The notes: generated from the letters alone by a model not told the origin. Numbered from the stretch's first letter, positions 42,017 through 50,492 are shown. The stretch: 64,000 nucleotides of DNA from Amycolatopsis dendrobii (GCF_014145675.1 NZ_JACGZW010000007.1:372001-436000); one strand, 5' to 3'. Numbers and translations are program-made.

Positions 42017-42286
42017 ATGGTCCGCGTGCCCCTCACCGACGAAGAACGCTCCCGCGGCGAGCGGCTCGGCCTGGTGCTGCGCGCCGCCCGGGCCAGCCGC
42101 AGCATGGTCGACGTGGCCGCCGAAGCGGGCATTTCGGTCGAAACCCTGCGCAAGATCGAAACCGGCCGGATTCCGACGCCCGCGTTCTTCACCGTCGCGG
42201 CGATCGCCGACGCGGTGGGCATGCCGCTCGACCGGCTGCGCGTCGCATGCGAGGGCGACGCGGCGGCGTTTTCGCAGGCCAGCTGA
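42017..42286 (+). CDS. XRE-type helix-turn-helix regulator, small
   Basis: 89-aa protein. The HTH is clear: VDVAAEAGISVETLRKIETG near residue 31-50, with AAIADAVGMPLDRLRVACEG closing the five-helix domain. ATG 42017 is chosen; a GTG at 41999 would add six residues. It is embedded between DnaA-box sequences, so it may itself be timed by DnaA. No partner toxin or antitoxin is adjacent. Target unknown. Confidence 0.82.
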   Translation: MVRVPLTDEERSRGERLGLVLRAARASRSMVDVAAEAGISVETLRKIETGRIPTPAFFTVAAIADAVGMPLDRLRVACEGDAAAFSQAS

Positions 42287-42425
42287 CGTTTCGTGGGCTG
42301 ATCGGGCAGTGCCGCGAGGCGGTTGAGGCAAAGCGGGTCGATCCGGCCGCCGAGGGCAGCGCCAGCGAGCAGATCGGGCAATCCCCAGCCGCGTGATCCG
42401 CCTGTGGACAAGTCCTGGCCAGCGC

Positions 42426-43277
42426 TCAGCCGACTGGCGACTCCGTGCGCAGCGCGACCGCGGCGCGGACCAGCGCGGCCACCTCGGGGGAGCGGCTGTT
42501 CGGCGGCCAGCCGATCACCGTGGTGACGTCCGGGGCGTCGAGCACTGGGACCGCGACGTGTTCCGGCCACTGCCAAGCCCGGCTCGACGCGGGGATCACC
42601 AGCAGAGTCCGGCCGAGCGCGACGAGCTGGGCGAGCTTCGACTGGGTGCGCGCCTCCGGACCAGGACCGTCCGGGTAGCTGCCGTCGAGACGGGGCCAGC
42701 GGGCGATCGGCAGGTCCGGCACGTCGCTGACCTCGGCCATGGTCAGCGTTTCCCGCGCGGCGAGCGGATGTCCGGCCGGGAGGATCGCGACCTGGCCCTC
42801 GACCTGGAGAGCCTCGGTGTCGAAGCCAGCGAGGTCGTCGTACGGATGGTGCATGATCGCGACGTCAGCCGAACCGTCGCGCAGCAGACCGGCTTGTTCG
42901 CCGACCTCGCACAGCAGGATCTCGACGGGCGGCGCTGCCGGGGAGTCCAGAAGTCGTTGCAGGAGGTCGTGCGACGCCCCGGCTTTGGTCGCCAGCACCA
43001 GCGGATGAGTCCCGGCTCGGCGCGTGTGCCGGGCAGCGGCCGCGACGGCGTCGAGGGCCAGCCGGGATTCGCGGAGCAGTACTCGACCGGGCTCGGTCAG
43101 CGCGACGCCACGGCGGTTTCGTTCGAGGAGCTGGACGCCGAGCCGCCTTTCCAGCTGGGCGATCGCGCGCGAGAGGGGCGGCTGTGCGATCCCGAGCCGT
43201 TCGGCGGCGCGGCCGAAGTGCAGTTCTTCGGCGACCGCGGCGAAGTAGCGGAGTTCGCGGGTCTCGAGATCGTCCAC
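42426..43277 (-). CDS. LysR-family transcriptional regulator
   Basis: 283 aa. N-terminal winged HTH ELRYFAAVAEELHFGRAAER near residues 8-27 and QPPLSRAIAQLERRLG near 32, followed by the LysR substrate-binding domain (residues 90-283, with GQVAILPAGHPLAARE near 165). It is divergent from the short-chain dehydrogenase gene at 43354, and an inverted repeat ATACC-TGGCG-GGTAT at 43291 fits a LysR box in between. By the usual arrangement it would activate that gene with an unknown co-inducer. Confidence 0.88.
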   Translation of the reverse strand: MDDLETRELRYFAAVAEELHFGRAAERLGIAQPPLSRAIAQLERRLGVQLLERNRRGVALTEPGRVLLRESRLALDAVAAAARHTRRAGTHPLVLATKAGASHDLLQRLLDSPAAPPVEILLCEVGEQAGLLRDGSADVAIMHHPYDDLAGFDTEALQVEGQVAILPAGHPLAARETLTMAEVSDVPDLPIARWPRLDGSYPDGPGPEARTQSKLAQLVALGRTLLVIPASSRAWQWPEHVAVPVLDAPDVTTVIGWPPNSRSPEVAALVRAAVALRTESPVG

Positions 43278-43290
43278 CAGAGCCAGCGTA

Positions 43291-43305
43291 ATACCTGGCG
43301 GGTAT
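43291..43305. promoter_or_regulatory. LysR-type binding site
   Basis: ATACC-TGGCG-GGTAT, a T-N11-A class inverted repeat, 14 bases upstream of the lysR start and about 50 upstream of the SDR gene. Confidence 0.55.
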
Positions 43306-43353
43306 CACAGCGGACCTCATCGATCTTGGACGGGAGCCCGCCGCGCGCCAACC

Positions 43354-44067
43354 ATGGACGGAGTGAACGACACGAAAATCGCGCTGGTCACCGGCGCGAA
43401 CAAGGGAATCGGCCTCGCCATCGCGCACGGCCTCGGCTCGATCGGCTTCACCGTCGCCGTGGGTGCGCGGAACGAAAACAACCGCGAGCAGGCGGTCAAG
43501 GAACTGCGCGCCGCGGGCATCGACGCGTTCGGGGTCGCGCTCGACGTCACCTCCCAGGACAGCGTCGCCGCCGCGGCCAAATCCGTCGAACGGCTCGACG
43601 TCCTGGTCAACAACGCTGGCATCGGCGGTCAGCTCGACGGCGGCGCCCAGGACCCGACGACGCTCGATCTCGATGTGGTCCGCGCGGTCCTGGACACGAA
43701 CGTCTTCGGCGTCGTCCGGGTCACGAACGCGATGCTGCCGCTGCTGCGCGAAGCCGAGTCGCCGCGCATCGTCAACATGTCCAGCAACATGGGTTCGCTG
43801 AAGCTGCGATCCGGCCCGATCCTCGCCGCTTACGCACCGTCGAAGACGATGCTCAACAGCATCACCGTGCAGTACGCCCGTGCGCTCGCCGACACGAACC
43901 TCATCGTCAACGCCGCCTGTCCCGGTTACGTGGCAACGGATTTCAACGGGTACGCCGGCATCCGGACACCCGAGCAGGGCGCGGCGATCGCGGTCAAGCT
44001 CGCGACCCTGCCGGACGACGGGCCGCGCGGCGGGTTCTTCGACGACGCCGGGGAAATCCCTTGGTGA
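43354..44067 (+). CDS. Short-chain dehydrogenase/reductase
   Basis: 237 aa classical SDR. NADP-binding TGANKGIGLAIAHGLG near residue 13, NNAGIGG near 88, catalytic Ser in NMSSNMGSLKLRSG near 143, and Tyr-Lys in AAYAPSKTML near 160 (YAPSK rather than YxxxK spacing is kept). Cofactor region SVARNENNRE fits NADPH. ATG 43354 chosen. It resembles carbonyl-reductase-like SDRs (KGIG, NGYAG). Divergently transcribed from the LysR gene, likely its target. Confidence 0.87.
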   Translation: MDGVNDTKIALVTGANKGIGLAIAHGLGSIGFTVAVGARNENNREQAVKELRAAGIDAFGVALDVTSQDSVAAAAKSVERLDVLVNNAGIGGQLDGGAQDPTTLDLDVVRAVLDTNVFGVVRVTNAMLPLLREAESPRIVNMSSNMGSLKLRSGPILAAYAPSKTMLNSITVQYARALADTNLIVNAACPGYVATDFNGYAGIRTPEQGAAIAVKLATLPDDGPRGGFFDDAGEIPW

Positions 44068-44071
44068 CGCC

Positions 44072-44647
44072 TCAGCCGCGCAGGTCGGCGAGGACCCGTT
44101 CGCGGTCGTTGAGGTAGCGGCAGTCGCGGACCGGCAGTTCGAACGAGTTCAGCAGCTTTGCGAAATCCGCGTACTCGTCCGGGTTGAGCTGGATGCCGGT
44201 CACCTCGAAGTGCGCGGCGAGGGTGTCGGCCAGCTCCTCCCATTCGCCGGACCACTGCAGATCCCGGTAGTGCTCCAGGTCCTCCGGCGGCATCCGGTCG
44301 GCGAGCAGGCGCAGGACGCTGTCGACGAAGTAGCTGATCCGGTTGCCCGCGCGGTCGTCGACAGTCGGGTTCGCCGGGTCCCGCGCGGCGTCCGCGTTCC
44401 GGACGACGCCGGGGCCCGGCAGCGGGTAGCTGGTGTGCACGAGACCGTCGCCGTTGACCAGGACGACCACGCGCACGCCGTACCGTTCGCCGACGCAGCG
44501 CCAGCGGCCGTTGTACTGCTGCCGCCGGGGTTCGCCCGGATCGTTGGCGACGTCCTTGACCACCGCGATGATCTGCTCGTCGCTCCATCCGGGCGGGAAC
44601 TCGCACGTCGCCCTGCGTCCGATGCCGGAAGCGTGTCCACCGCCCAC
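44072..44647 (-). CDS. EndoU-like nuclease domain joined to MafI/immunity-like domain
   Basis: 191 aa, GTG start at 44647 preceded by AGAGGAG at perfect spacing. Residues 1-80 look like a bacterial EndoU toxin domain: GGGHASGIGR (conserved His) near 2, EFPPGWSDEQIIAVVKDVAN near 16 (split EFPPGWSDEQ, IIAVVKDVAN) and GRWRCVGERYGVRVVVLVNG near 47. Residues 105-191 resemble MafI-type immunity proteins: LLADRMPPEDLEHYRDL, then SGEWEELADTLAAH and LNPDEYADFAKLL. Such domains are usually separate toxin and antidote. No signal peptide or export domain. Assignments by pattern only. Confidence 0.6.
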   Translation of the reverse strand: MGGGHASGIGRRATCEFPPGWSDEQIIAVVKDVANDPGEPRRQQYNGRWRCVGERYGVRVVVLVNGDGLVHTSYPLPGPGVVRNADAARDPANPTVDDRAGNRISYFVDSVLRLLADRMPPEDLEHYRDLQWSGEWEELADTLAAHFEVTGIQLNPDEYADFAKLLNSFELPVRDCRYLNDRERVLADLRG

Positions 44648-44693
44648 CTTCGGCTCCTCTCGTCGGCACGGAGCCTAACCCGGGCGCGGCCGT

Positions 44694-45959
44694 TCAGCCG
44701 AGTTGTGCCAGCACCAGGATCCCGAGCGCCAGCAGGTCCGGACCGCGGAACAGTTGCCGCATAAGGTTTGCCGGCATCGGACCGGCGGGGGTGTCGACGA
44801 AACCCGCGCTGCTGTAGTCAACCGGCTGCCGCGTGACGGTGCGCAACACCGACAGCACCGCTAGGGCGACGGTCACCCACGAGAGCGGCGAAAACGCGGT
44901 ACCCAAAGCCAAAAGCGCCACTGAGAGCAGCCCGCACCACACCAGCGCGACCACAGTCAGCGCAACGCCGTGGGCGATCACCAGCTCCTGTGACGACGAG
45001 CCCAGCCACCTTCGCCGCCCCGGATTCCGCCACAGCACGCCGAGACCGGCCCCGAAAGGAGTAAGCGCCACGTACGCGCCGATCCCGACGAGCACCGGGC
45101 CGGGCAGAGTGGGAACAGCAACATGTCCGACGGCTACCGCGAAAGCCACTAACAGAACCGCGCCCGCGTACCGGGAACGGCCGACGATCCCGACCCACGC
45201 GAGCCGGAACGCGGCAGGCGTGCGCAGCGACCACGAACCGGCGGGCGCGGACTCCGGCAGCATCATCATCGGGTCGAGGAACGTCACCGCCATCGCGCGC
45301 AGTACCCGCGCGTTCCAGCCGTCGAGCAGCACGGCGCGGCCAGCACCGCTGACCGCCTCGCCGCCAAAAGCCAGCAACAGACCGCATAACGCGAGCGCCG
45401 CGCCGACGTACTGCACCGCCATCGCGTCGAGCCTCGCTGCGGCGATGACCACGCCAGCCACCGCGAGGAGCAGCGGTCCGGCGGCTTCGAAAAGGAACGC
45501 GGTACGACGCGCGGTGGTGAACGCGAGGATCGTGCCGCCCGCGACGACGGCAGCCGCGGCGCGCCACCAGTCGACCGAACTGCCGCCGACCGCCAGCATC
45601 AGCGCGGCGAGATATCCAAGCACCACAACAAATCCGGTGAGCACGCCGGCCAGCCGGGTCGCGACCACGCGGCGGCGGTCCACCTGGGCGAAGTCCATCC
45701 AGGTCAGCTCGGCCGGTTCGGCCCAGACGAAACCTCGGCGCAGCAGGCTTCGCCAGCCCACCGCGGCACACAACGCGACCAGGCCGAGCACCGCCGAATA
45801 GTCCACTGCGGACAGTCCAAAGAGGACTCGATGCCAGGCGTCGGTGCGGAAAAAGGCGGTGAAGAGGAAGCCGACACCGAAGATCAGCACGAACGTAGGA
45901 CTGTCACCGCTGAAAATGCCGCCGAACCGCTTGCGGCCGGGCACACGCAACCGGGTCAC
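44694..45959 (-). CDS. Multi-pass membrane protein partnered with ABC ATPase (DUF6297-like), paralogue of 11550
   Basis: 421 aa from GTG 45959, which overlaps the ATPase stop as GTGA. About 10-11 spans. Shared with the protein at 11550: RRGFVWAEPAELTWMDF after span two, a buried PTLPGPVLVGIGAYVALTPFG segment (split VGIGAYVALTPFG), and the ending YSSAGFVDTP...LMRQLFRGPDLLALG. Probably the membrane subunit of an uncharacterised ABC transporter. It is the last gene of the operon LLM oxidoreductase-ATPase-membrane protein. Confidence 0.78.
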   Translation of the reverse strand: MTRLRVPGRKRFGGIFSGDSPTFVLIFGVGFLFTAFFRTDAWHRVLFGLSAVDYSAVLGLVALCAAVGWRSLLRRGFVWAEPAELTWMDFAQVDRRRVVATRLAGVLTGFVVVLGYLAALMLAVGGSSVDWWRAAAAVVAGGTILAFTTARRTAFLFEAAGPLLLAVAGVVIAAARLDAMAVQYVGAALALCGLLLAFGGEAVSGAGRAVLLDGWNARVLRAMAVTFLDPMMMLPESAPAGSWSLRTPAAFRLAWVGIVGRSRYAGAVLLVAFAVAVGHVAVPTLPGPVLVGIGAYVALTPFGAGLGVLWRNPGRRRWLGSSSQELVIAHGVALTVVALVWCGLLSVALLALGTAFSPLSWVTVALAVLSVLRTVTRQPVDYSSAGFVDTPAGPMPANLMRQLFRGPDLLALGILVLAQLG

Positions 45960-46570
45960 CACAGTTCGAGCACGCTGTCTGCCGTGTCCAGCAACGGTTG
46001 ATGGTGCGTGGCAACGACAACTGCCGCACCTGCCGCGGTGGAGCGGCCGATCAGTTCGACCAGCCACTCCTTGCCCGCGGTGTCGAGCGCGCGTTCGGGC
46101 TCGTCCAGCAACAGCACGCGATGCGGCCGCGCGGTGACGCCCAGCAGCAGCAACCGGCGACGCTGTCCGGCCGAGAAATGCCCCGCGGTGACGCGGGCTC
46201 GTTCGGCGAGACCCGCGTCGGCGAGCAATGCTTCGAAATCTCCCAGATCCTCGCCGAACGAGCCGGAAAGCAGCTCCAGATGCTGCATCGGAGTGAGTTC
46301 GGCGAAGAAGTCGGAATCGTCGAAGAGCACGGACACTCTGCGGCGGAAGGAAACGCTGCGTTCGTCCGGTTTGGCGCCATCGATCAGCACCCGGCCTCGC
46401 TGCGGTTGCTGCATCCCGTACAGGCACCGCATCAAAGTGGACTTCCCGACGCCGTTCGGCCCGACGAGCACCGCGCATTCGCCCGGGTCGACCGAGAAAT
46501 CGAGATCCTCCAGCAACCACAGGTCACCGGCCTTCACGCCGAGCCCGCGGGCGTCCACTATCGGCGACAC
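45956..46570 (-). CDS. ABC transporter ATP-binding protein, paralogue of 10969
   Basis: 204 aa. Walker A GPNGVGKSTLMRCLYG near residue 38, signature HFSAGQRRRLLLLG near 131, Walker B RVLLLDEPERALD near 151, and H-loop VVVATHHQPLL near 181. The stretch PDERSVSFRRRVSVLFDDS near 72 is almost identical to the copy at 10969. Start overlaps the end of the F420-type oxidoreductase gene by 13 bases. Works with the membrane protein that follows; transported substrate unknown. Confidence 0.88.
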   Translation of the reverse strand: MSPIVDARGLGVKAGDLWLLEDLDFSVDPGECAVLVGPNGVGKSTLMRCLYGMQQPQRGRVLIDGAKPDERSVSFRRRVSVLFDDSDFFAELTPMQHLELLSGSFGEDLGDFEALLADAGLAERARVTAGHFSAGQRRRLLLLGVTARPHRVLLLDEPERALDTAGKEWLVELIGRSTAAGAAVVVATHHQPLLDTADSVLELW

Positions 46571-47451
46571 AGCAGCTCCACCACCGGGGCCAGCACTTCG
46601 AGGTTCGGCTCCAGGACCGTGAAATAGCTGAAACCGAACCGAGCGCGGTGCGCGACCAGCTGCTCAGCGATTTCCTCGACGGTGCCGACCAGGACCGTGG
46701 GCGCTTCGGCCAGTTCGTCCAGCGTAAGCATTTCGCCCACGCGCGCATGGATTTCCCGCAACGCGCCTTCGCGATCATCAGTGATCTGGACGAATTGCAC
46801 GAGCAGGTTGAATTCGGCGTCGCGGCCCGCGAGCCGCTCGGTGACAAACCTCGTGCGCTCTTCGACTGCATCCGCCGTCGCCAGCATCAGCGGTGAACCG
46901 TCACGCACCTTTGCCGTGCCGCTGAAGGCAATCGTCGCCGCGTGCTCGGCGGCGAGCGACAGCAGCCGGTCGCCGCGGCCCCCGATCATCAGCGGGGGAC
47001 CGCCGGGCTGCACGGGTTTCGGCGCGTATTCCGGATCCGCGTACAGCCGCGCGAGTTCCTTGATCGCGAATTCGAGGTGATCGACCCGCGCGCCCGCGCT
47101 GGGAAAGGGCATTCCGGCGGCTTCGAACTCCGCTTTGACATAGCCGGCGCCGAGCCCGAGTTCGAGCCGTCCGGACACGAATTGGTCCGTGCCCGCGACG
47201 TCGCGCGCGAGCAGCACCGGATTGTAGAACGGCGCGTTGAGCACGAAAGTGTTGAGCCGCACCCGTTCGGTGACCGCGCCGGCCAGCACGAGCGCGGGAA
47301 ACGGCGGCGCGATGCCGAGGTGGTCGGCCACGCTCAGCACGTCGTAGCCGAGTTCTTCGACCCGGCGGCACTTCGCGACCCACTCGTCGCGCGAGCCGGG
47401 AAGCACCAGGTTCACGCCGAACCGGAAAGCCTTCTCCCCATCAGAGACCAT
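46558..47451 (-). CDS. LLM-class (F420-type) flavin oxidoreductase
   Basis: 297 aa from ATG 47451 (GTG 47460 is an alternative). Bacterial-luciferase-like TIM barrel: FGVNLVLPGSRDEWVAKCRR near 12 (split FGVNLVLPG, RDEWVAKCRR), YDVLSVADHLG near 37, TERVRLNTFVLNAPFYNP near 60 and the coenzyme-binding GRLELGLGAGYVKAEFE near 92, later GGRGDRLLSLAAEHA near 162. Actinobacterial enzymes of this group commonly use F420. It leads the operon with the ABC pair, suggesting a linked substrate or product. Confidence 0.87.
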   Translation of the reverse strand: MVSDGEKAFRFGVNLVLPGSRDEWVAKCRRVEELGYDVLSVADHLGIAPPFPALVLAGAVTERVRLNTFVLNAPFYNPVLLARDVAGTDQFVSGRLELGLGAGYVKAEFEAAGMPFPSAGARVDHLEFAIKELARLYADPEYAPKPVQPGGPPLMIGGRGDRLLSLAAEHAATIAFSGTAKVRDGSPLMLATADAVEERTRFVTERLAGRDAEFNLLVQFVQITDDREGALREIHARVGEMLTLDELAEAPTVLVGTVEEIAEQLVAHRARFGFSYFTVLEPNLEVLAPVVELLCRR

Positions 47452-47482
47452 GCGGCCCACGCTACCGTTACCCGAACACGAA

Positions 47483-47519
47483 GAAGGGGACGTCCGCGCC
47501 CGGTGCGAACGTCCCCTTC
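47483..47519 (-). terminator. Terminator after pckG
   Basis: GAAGGGGACGT / ACGTCCCCTTC, perfect 11-bp arms around a GC-rich loop, 17 bases past the pckG stop on the minus strand, followed there by TTCGT. Confidence 0.8.
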
Positions 47520-47536
47520 CTACCGCAGCTGTGGCG

Positions 47537-49357
47537 TCAGCCCAGACGCTGGGCCAGCGCGTCCAGCTCGTCCCGCAGCGAGGACGGCACCTCGCCGATC
47601 TTCGCGAACCACTCCTCGATCAGCGGCAGTTCCTCGCGCCACTCCTCGTTGCGGACCTCCAGCGCGGCCTGGATGTCCTCGACCGGCTCGGAAAGGCCGT
47701 CGAGGTCGAGGTCCTCGGCGTTCGGCACGAACCCGATCGGCGTCTCGACCGCGTTGCCCTTGCCCTCGACGCGCTCGAGCACCCACTTGAGCACGCGCGA
47801 GTTCTCGCTGAAGCCCGGCCACAGGAAGCGGCCGTCGTCGCCGCGCCGGAACCAGTTGACGTAGAAGATCTTCGGCAGCTTGTTCGCGTCGGCGTTCTTG
47901 CCGAGGTCGAGCCAGTGGTTGAAGTAGTCACCGGCGTGGTAGCCGAGGAACGGCAGCATCGCCATCGGGTCGCGGCGCACGTTGCCGACCGCACCGACCG
48001 CCGCGGCGGTGGTCTCCGACGACATGGTCGCGCCCATGAACACGCCGTGCTGCCAGTCGCGAGCCTGGTTCACCAGCGGCACCGTCGTCTTGCGCCGGCC
48101 GCCGAACAGGATCGCCGAGATCGGCACGCCCTTCGGGTCGTCCCACTCCGGCGCGAGGATCGGGCACTGCGACATCGGCACGCAGTAACGCGAGTTCGGG
48201 TGGGCGGCCTTCTCCTCCGAGTCGGGCGTCCAGTCCTGGTGCTTCCACGAGGTGGCGTGCGCGGGCTTGTTCTCCATGCCCTCCCACCACACGTCGCCGT
48301 CATCGGTGAGCGCCACGTTCGTGAAGACCGTGTTGCCCTTTTCGATGGTGCGCATGGCGTTCGGGTTCGTGTGGTTGTCGGTGCCCGGCGCGACGCCGAA
48401 GAAGCCGAACTCCGGGTTCACCGCGTACAGGCGGCCGTCCTCGCCGAAGCGCATCCACGCGATGTCGTCGCCGAGGGTCTCCGCGCGCCAACCCGGGATG
48501 GTCGGCTGCAGCATGGCGAGGTTGGTCTTGCCGCAGGCGCTCGGGAACGCCGCCGCGACGTAGTGGACCTTGTCCTCGGGCGAGATCAGCTTGAGGATCA
48601 GCATGTGCTCGGCGAGCCAGCCCTCGTCCCGGGCGATGACCGAGCCGATGCGCAGCGAGTAGCACTTCTTGCCCAGCAACGAGTTGCCGCCGTAGCCAGA
48701 GCCGTAGCTCCAGATCAGCCGCTCCTCCGGGAAGTGCGAGATGTACTTGGTCTCGTTGCACGGCCAGGCGACGTCCTTCTCGCCCGGGGCCAGCGGCTTG
48801 CCGACCGAGTGCAGCGCGGGCACGAACTCGGCCTCGGTGCCGTCGGCCTTGACGAACTTGTCCAGCGCGGCCTTGCCTGCCCGGGTCATCACGCGCATCG
48901 ACGCGACGACGTAGGCGAAGTCGGTGATTTCGATGCCCAGCTTGGGGTTTTCGTCGCCGAGCGGACCCATGCAGAACGGGATCACGTACATCGTGCGGCC
49001 CGCCATGCAGCCGCGGTACAGCTCGGTCATGGTGGCCTTCATCTCGGCCGGGTCGACCCAGTTGTTCGTCGGGCCCGCGTCCTTCTCCTCCTTCGAGCAG
49101 ATGAAGGTGCGGTCCTCGACCCGCGCGACGTCGCCGGGGTCCGAGGTGGCCCAGTAGGAGTTCGGCTTCGCGTCCAGCTTCACGAAGGTGCCGGCGTCGA
49201 CCAGCTCCTGGTTGATCCGGGCGGCTTCCTCGTCAGACCCGTCGACCCACACCACGCGGTCCGGGGTGGTCAGCTCGGCGACCTCCCGGACCCAGGACAG
49301 CACGCCACTGTGCGTCGTCGGCGCGTTGTCCAGTCCGGGGATGGCGACTGCGGTCAT
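47537..49357 (-). CDS. pckG: Phosphoenolpyruvate carboxykinase (GTP)
   Basis: 606-aa GTP-dependent PEPCK, normal length, converting oxaloacetate and GTP to PEP and CO2 (gluconeogenesis). The nucleotide-binding AAFPSACGKTNLAML with the active-site Cys is near residue 270, with TLGDDIAWM near 296 and GTDNHTNPNAM near 323. EWDDPKGVPISAILFGGRR near 404 holds the substrate loop Arg residues. ATG 49357 has AGGAG nine bases upstream. Monocistronic, with a long 5' leader that can fold into two hairpins, the nearer one followed by a U run, and a terminator at its end. Confidence 0.95.
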   Translation of the reverse strand: MTAVAIPGLDNAPTTHSGVLSWVREVAELTTPDRVVWVDGSDEEAARINQELVDAGTFVKLDAKPNSYWATSDPGDVARVEDRTFICSKEEKDAGPTNNWVDPAEMKATMTELYRGCMAGRTMYVIPFCMGPLGDENPKLGIEITDFAYVVASMRVMTRAGKAALDKFVKADGTEAEFVPALHSVGKPLAPGEKDVAWPCNETKYISHFPEERLIWSYGSGYGGNSLLGKKCYSLRIGSVIARDEGWLAEHMLILKLISPEDKVHYVAAAFPSACGKTNLAMLQPTIPGWRAETLGDDIAWMRFGEDGRLYAVNPEFGFFGVAPGTDNHTNPNAMRTIEKGNTVFTNVALTDDGDVWWEGMENKPAHATSWKHQDWTPDSEEKAAHPNSRYCVPMSQCPILAPEWDDPKGVPISAILFGGRRKTTVPLVNQARDWQHGVFMGATMSSETTAAAVGAVGNVRRDPMAMLPFLGYHAGDYFNHWLDLGKNADANKLPKIFYVNWFRRGDDGRFLWPGFSENSRVLKWVLERVEGKGNAVETPIGFVPNAEDLDLDGLSEPVEDIQAALEVRNEEWREELPLIEEWFAKIGEVPSSLRDELDALAQRLG

Positions 49358-49796
49358 CTCTACTCCTGACTTCCGACGACAAAAGAGCCCACACCGCGAA
49401 CGACAGTGTTCTTGGTGCGGGCTTCGTTGCCGGCGACCGAATGGCTTCGCACACCGGCGGAAGACCGGTGTGCGGGTTTTGGGATTCCCCGACTGTAGCC
49501 GGATGGACGGCAGGTAACCGAGAGCTGACCTGTCGGTTCTCTCACAAGAACGATAAGGGAATCGATTCAGTTTCACCGGAACGGGCCAGCGCCGAAAATC
49601 TTTCCGCGTGGCCCGCGTCGCATTCGTGCCCGATGCCGGGAGCCGGTCTGATCAGTCCTGATCTTGCGGGCACGCTGCCGGGCGCCGGTTCGCCGGACGC
49701 GGGCGGATGACGCCAGGACGTGGCGGTGCCGGAAACGACGAAACGGGCCCGGCGCGCGGCCGGGCCCGTTCTCGTGTGACGTCAGTTACCGCGGAC
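49358..49796. other. pckG upstream leader and intergenic region
   Basis: 439 bases with no supported gene. On the minus strand two hairpins precede pckG: GCACACCGG/CCGGTGTGC at 49449-49473 and AGCCC(A)CACC/GGTGCGGGCT at 49386-49423. The nearer one is followed by TTTT (49381-49384 on plus as AAAA), just before the ribosome site, an attenuator-like layout. The remainder up to 49737 shows nothing clear apart from the likely pckG promoter zone, which I could not pin down. Confidence 0.5.
49743..49771 (-). terminator. Terminator after the DxDxDG-repeat protein gene
   Basis: AACGGGCCCGGC / GCCGGGCCCGTT, perfect 12-bp stem, GC-rich loop, followed on the minus strand by TTTCGT. 26 bases downstream of that gene's stop. 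Confidence 0.85.
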
Positions 49797-50492
49797 TCAG
49801 TTGGGGCTGATCCACTGCCCGGTTCCGCTGTCGATCTTCGCGACGCCGCTGAGCAGCTGCGCGCCCTCGCCGCCCCAGGCCGAATCACTGCCCGGGTCGG
49901 CCGCCGCGTGGTTCGAGCCGCCGTCGGTCTCGGTCCACTGGCCCTGGCCGGTGTGCTCGAAGGTGTGGGTGGAGCCGTCCGCGCCGACCTGCACCGCGAC
50001 GTCGGCCTGGCCGTCGCCGTTGGTGTCGGTGAACGCGATCGTGCCGCCGGACTTCGTCTCGACCACGGCGGTGTCGTTGTGCCCGTCGTGATCGGTGTCG
50101 ATGGTGGCGACCCCGGCGTCGACGTTGCCGTCCGGAAGGTCGGCGTGGATGTGCCCGGTGGTCGAGGTGTCCTGCGAATGCGGGTCGGTGCCGTCGGAGC
50201 CGGACTGGCCGTGGCCGGATTCGACCCAGCTGCCGCTCTGCTCGTCGTAAACCGCCTGGTCCACGACGTGCCCGGTCGAATCGAGCACCGCGTAGTGATC
50301 GGCGACGCCGTCGTGGTCGGTGTCGGCGAACGCCTGCGCGGTGCCGTCGTCGTGCTCGACGACCGCGGTGTCGGAGACCCCGTCGTGGTCGGTGTCGTAG
50401 TTGACCTCGGCCTGGTACTCCTGGCCGTCGACGTGGACGGTCAAGGCCTCCGGGCCAGTCGCGTCGGTGCCGCCGCTCTCGTCGACCCACAT
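49797..50492 (-). CDS. Acidic DxDxDG calcium-binding-type repeat protein
   Basis: 231 aa, strongly acidic, no signal peptide or membrane span. Four Ca-loop-like repeats of type DTDHDGVSD, DTDHDGVAD, DTDHDGHND and DTNGDGQAD (near residues 33, 57, 138 and 163), each within a Thr/Ala beta segment such as TAVVEHDDGTAQAF. The layout suggests EF-hand or dockerin/thrombospondin type-3-like loops, possibly extracellular via a non-classical route. The first Met gives MWVDESGG, unusual for a secreted protein. I recognise it only as a conserved actinobacterial type of unknown function. Confidence 0.72.
   Translation of the reverse strand: MWVDESGGTDATGPEALTVHVDGQEYQAEVNYDTDHDGVSDTAVVEHDDGTAQAFADTDHDGVADHYAVLDSTGHVVDQAVYDEQSGSWVESGHGQSGSDGTDPHSQDTSTTGHIHADLPDGNVDAGVATIDTDHDGHNDTAVVETKSGGTIAFTDTNGDGQADVAVQVGADGSTHTFEHTGQGQWTETDGGSNHAAADPGSDSAWGGEGAQLLSGVAKIDSGTGQWISPN

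Noticed and set aside
42287..42425. Gene fragment between the XRE and LysR genes
   Set aside because: A minus-strand frame gives a short plausible-looking stretch but has no start, ribosome site or recognisable family; too weak to call.
47450..49369. A 639-aa plus-strand frame opposite pckG
   Set aside because: Shadow of pckG, which has full PEPCK motifs on the minus strand; the plus-strand translation is Val/His/Arg rich with no motif.
49360..49545. A 61-aa minus-strand leader peptide before pckG
   Set aside because: It spans both leader hairpins, has no ribosome site and a Ser/Arg/Gly-rich translation; more likely untranslated leader.
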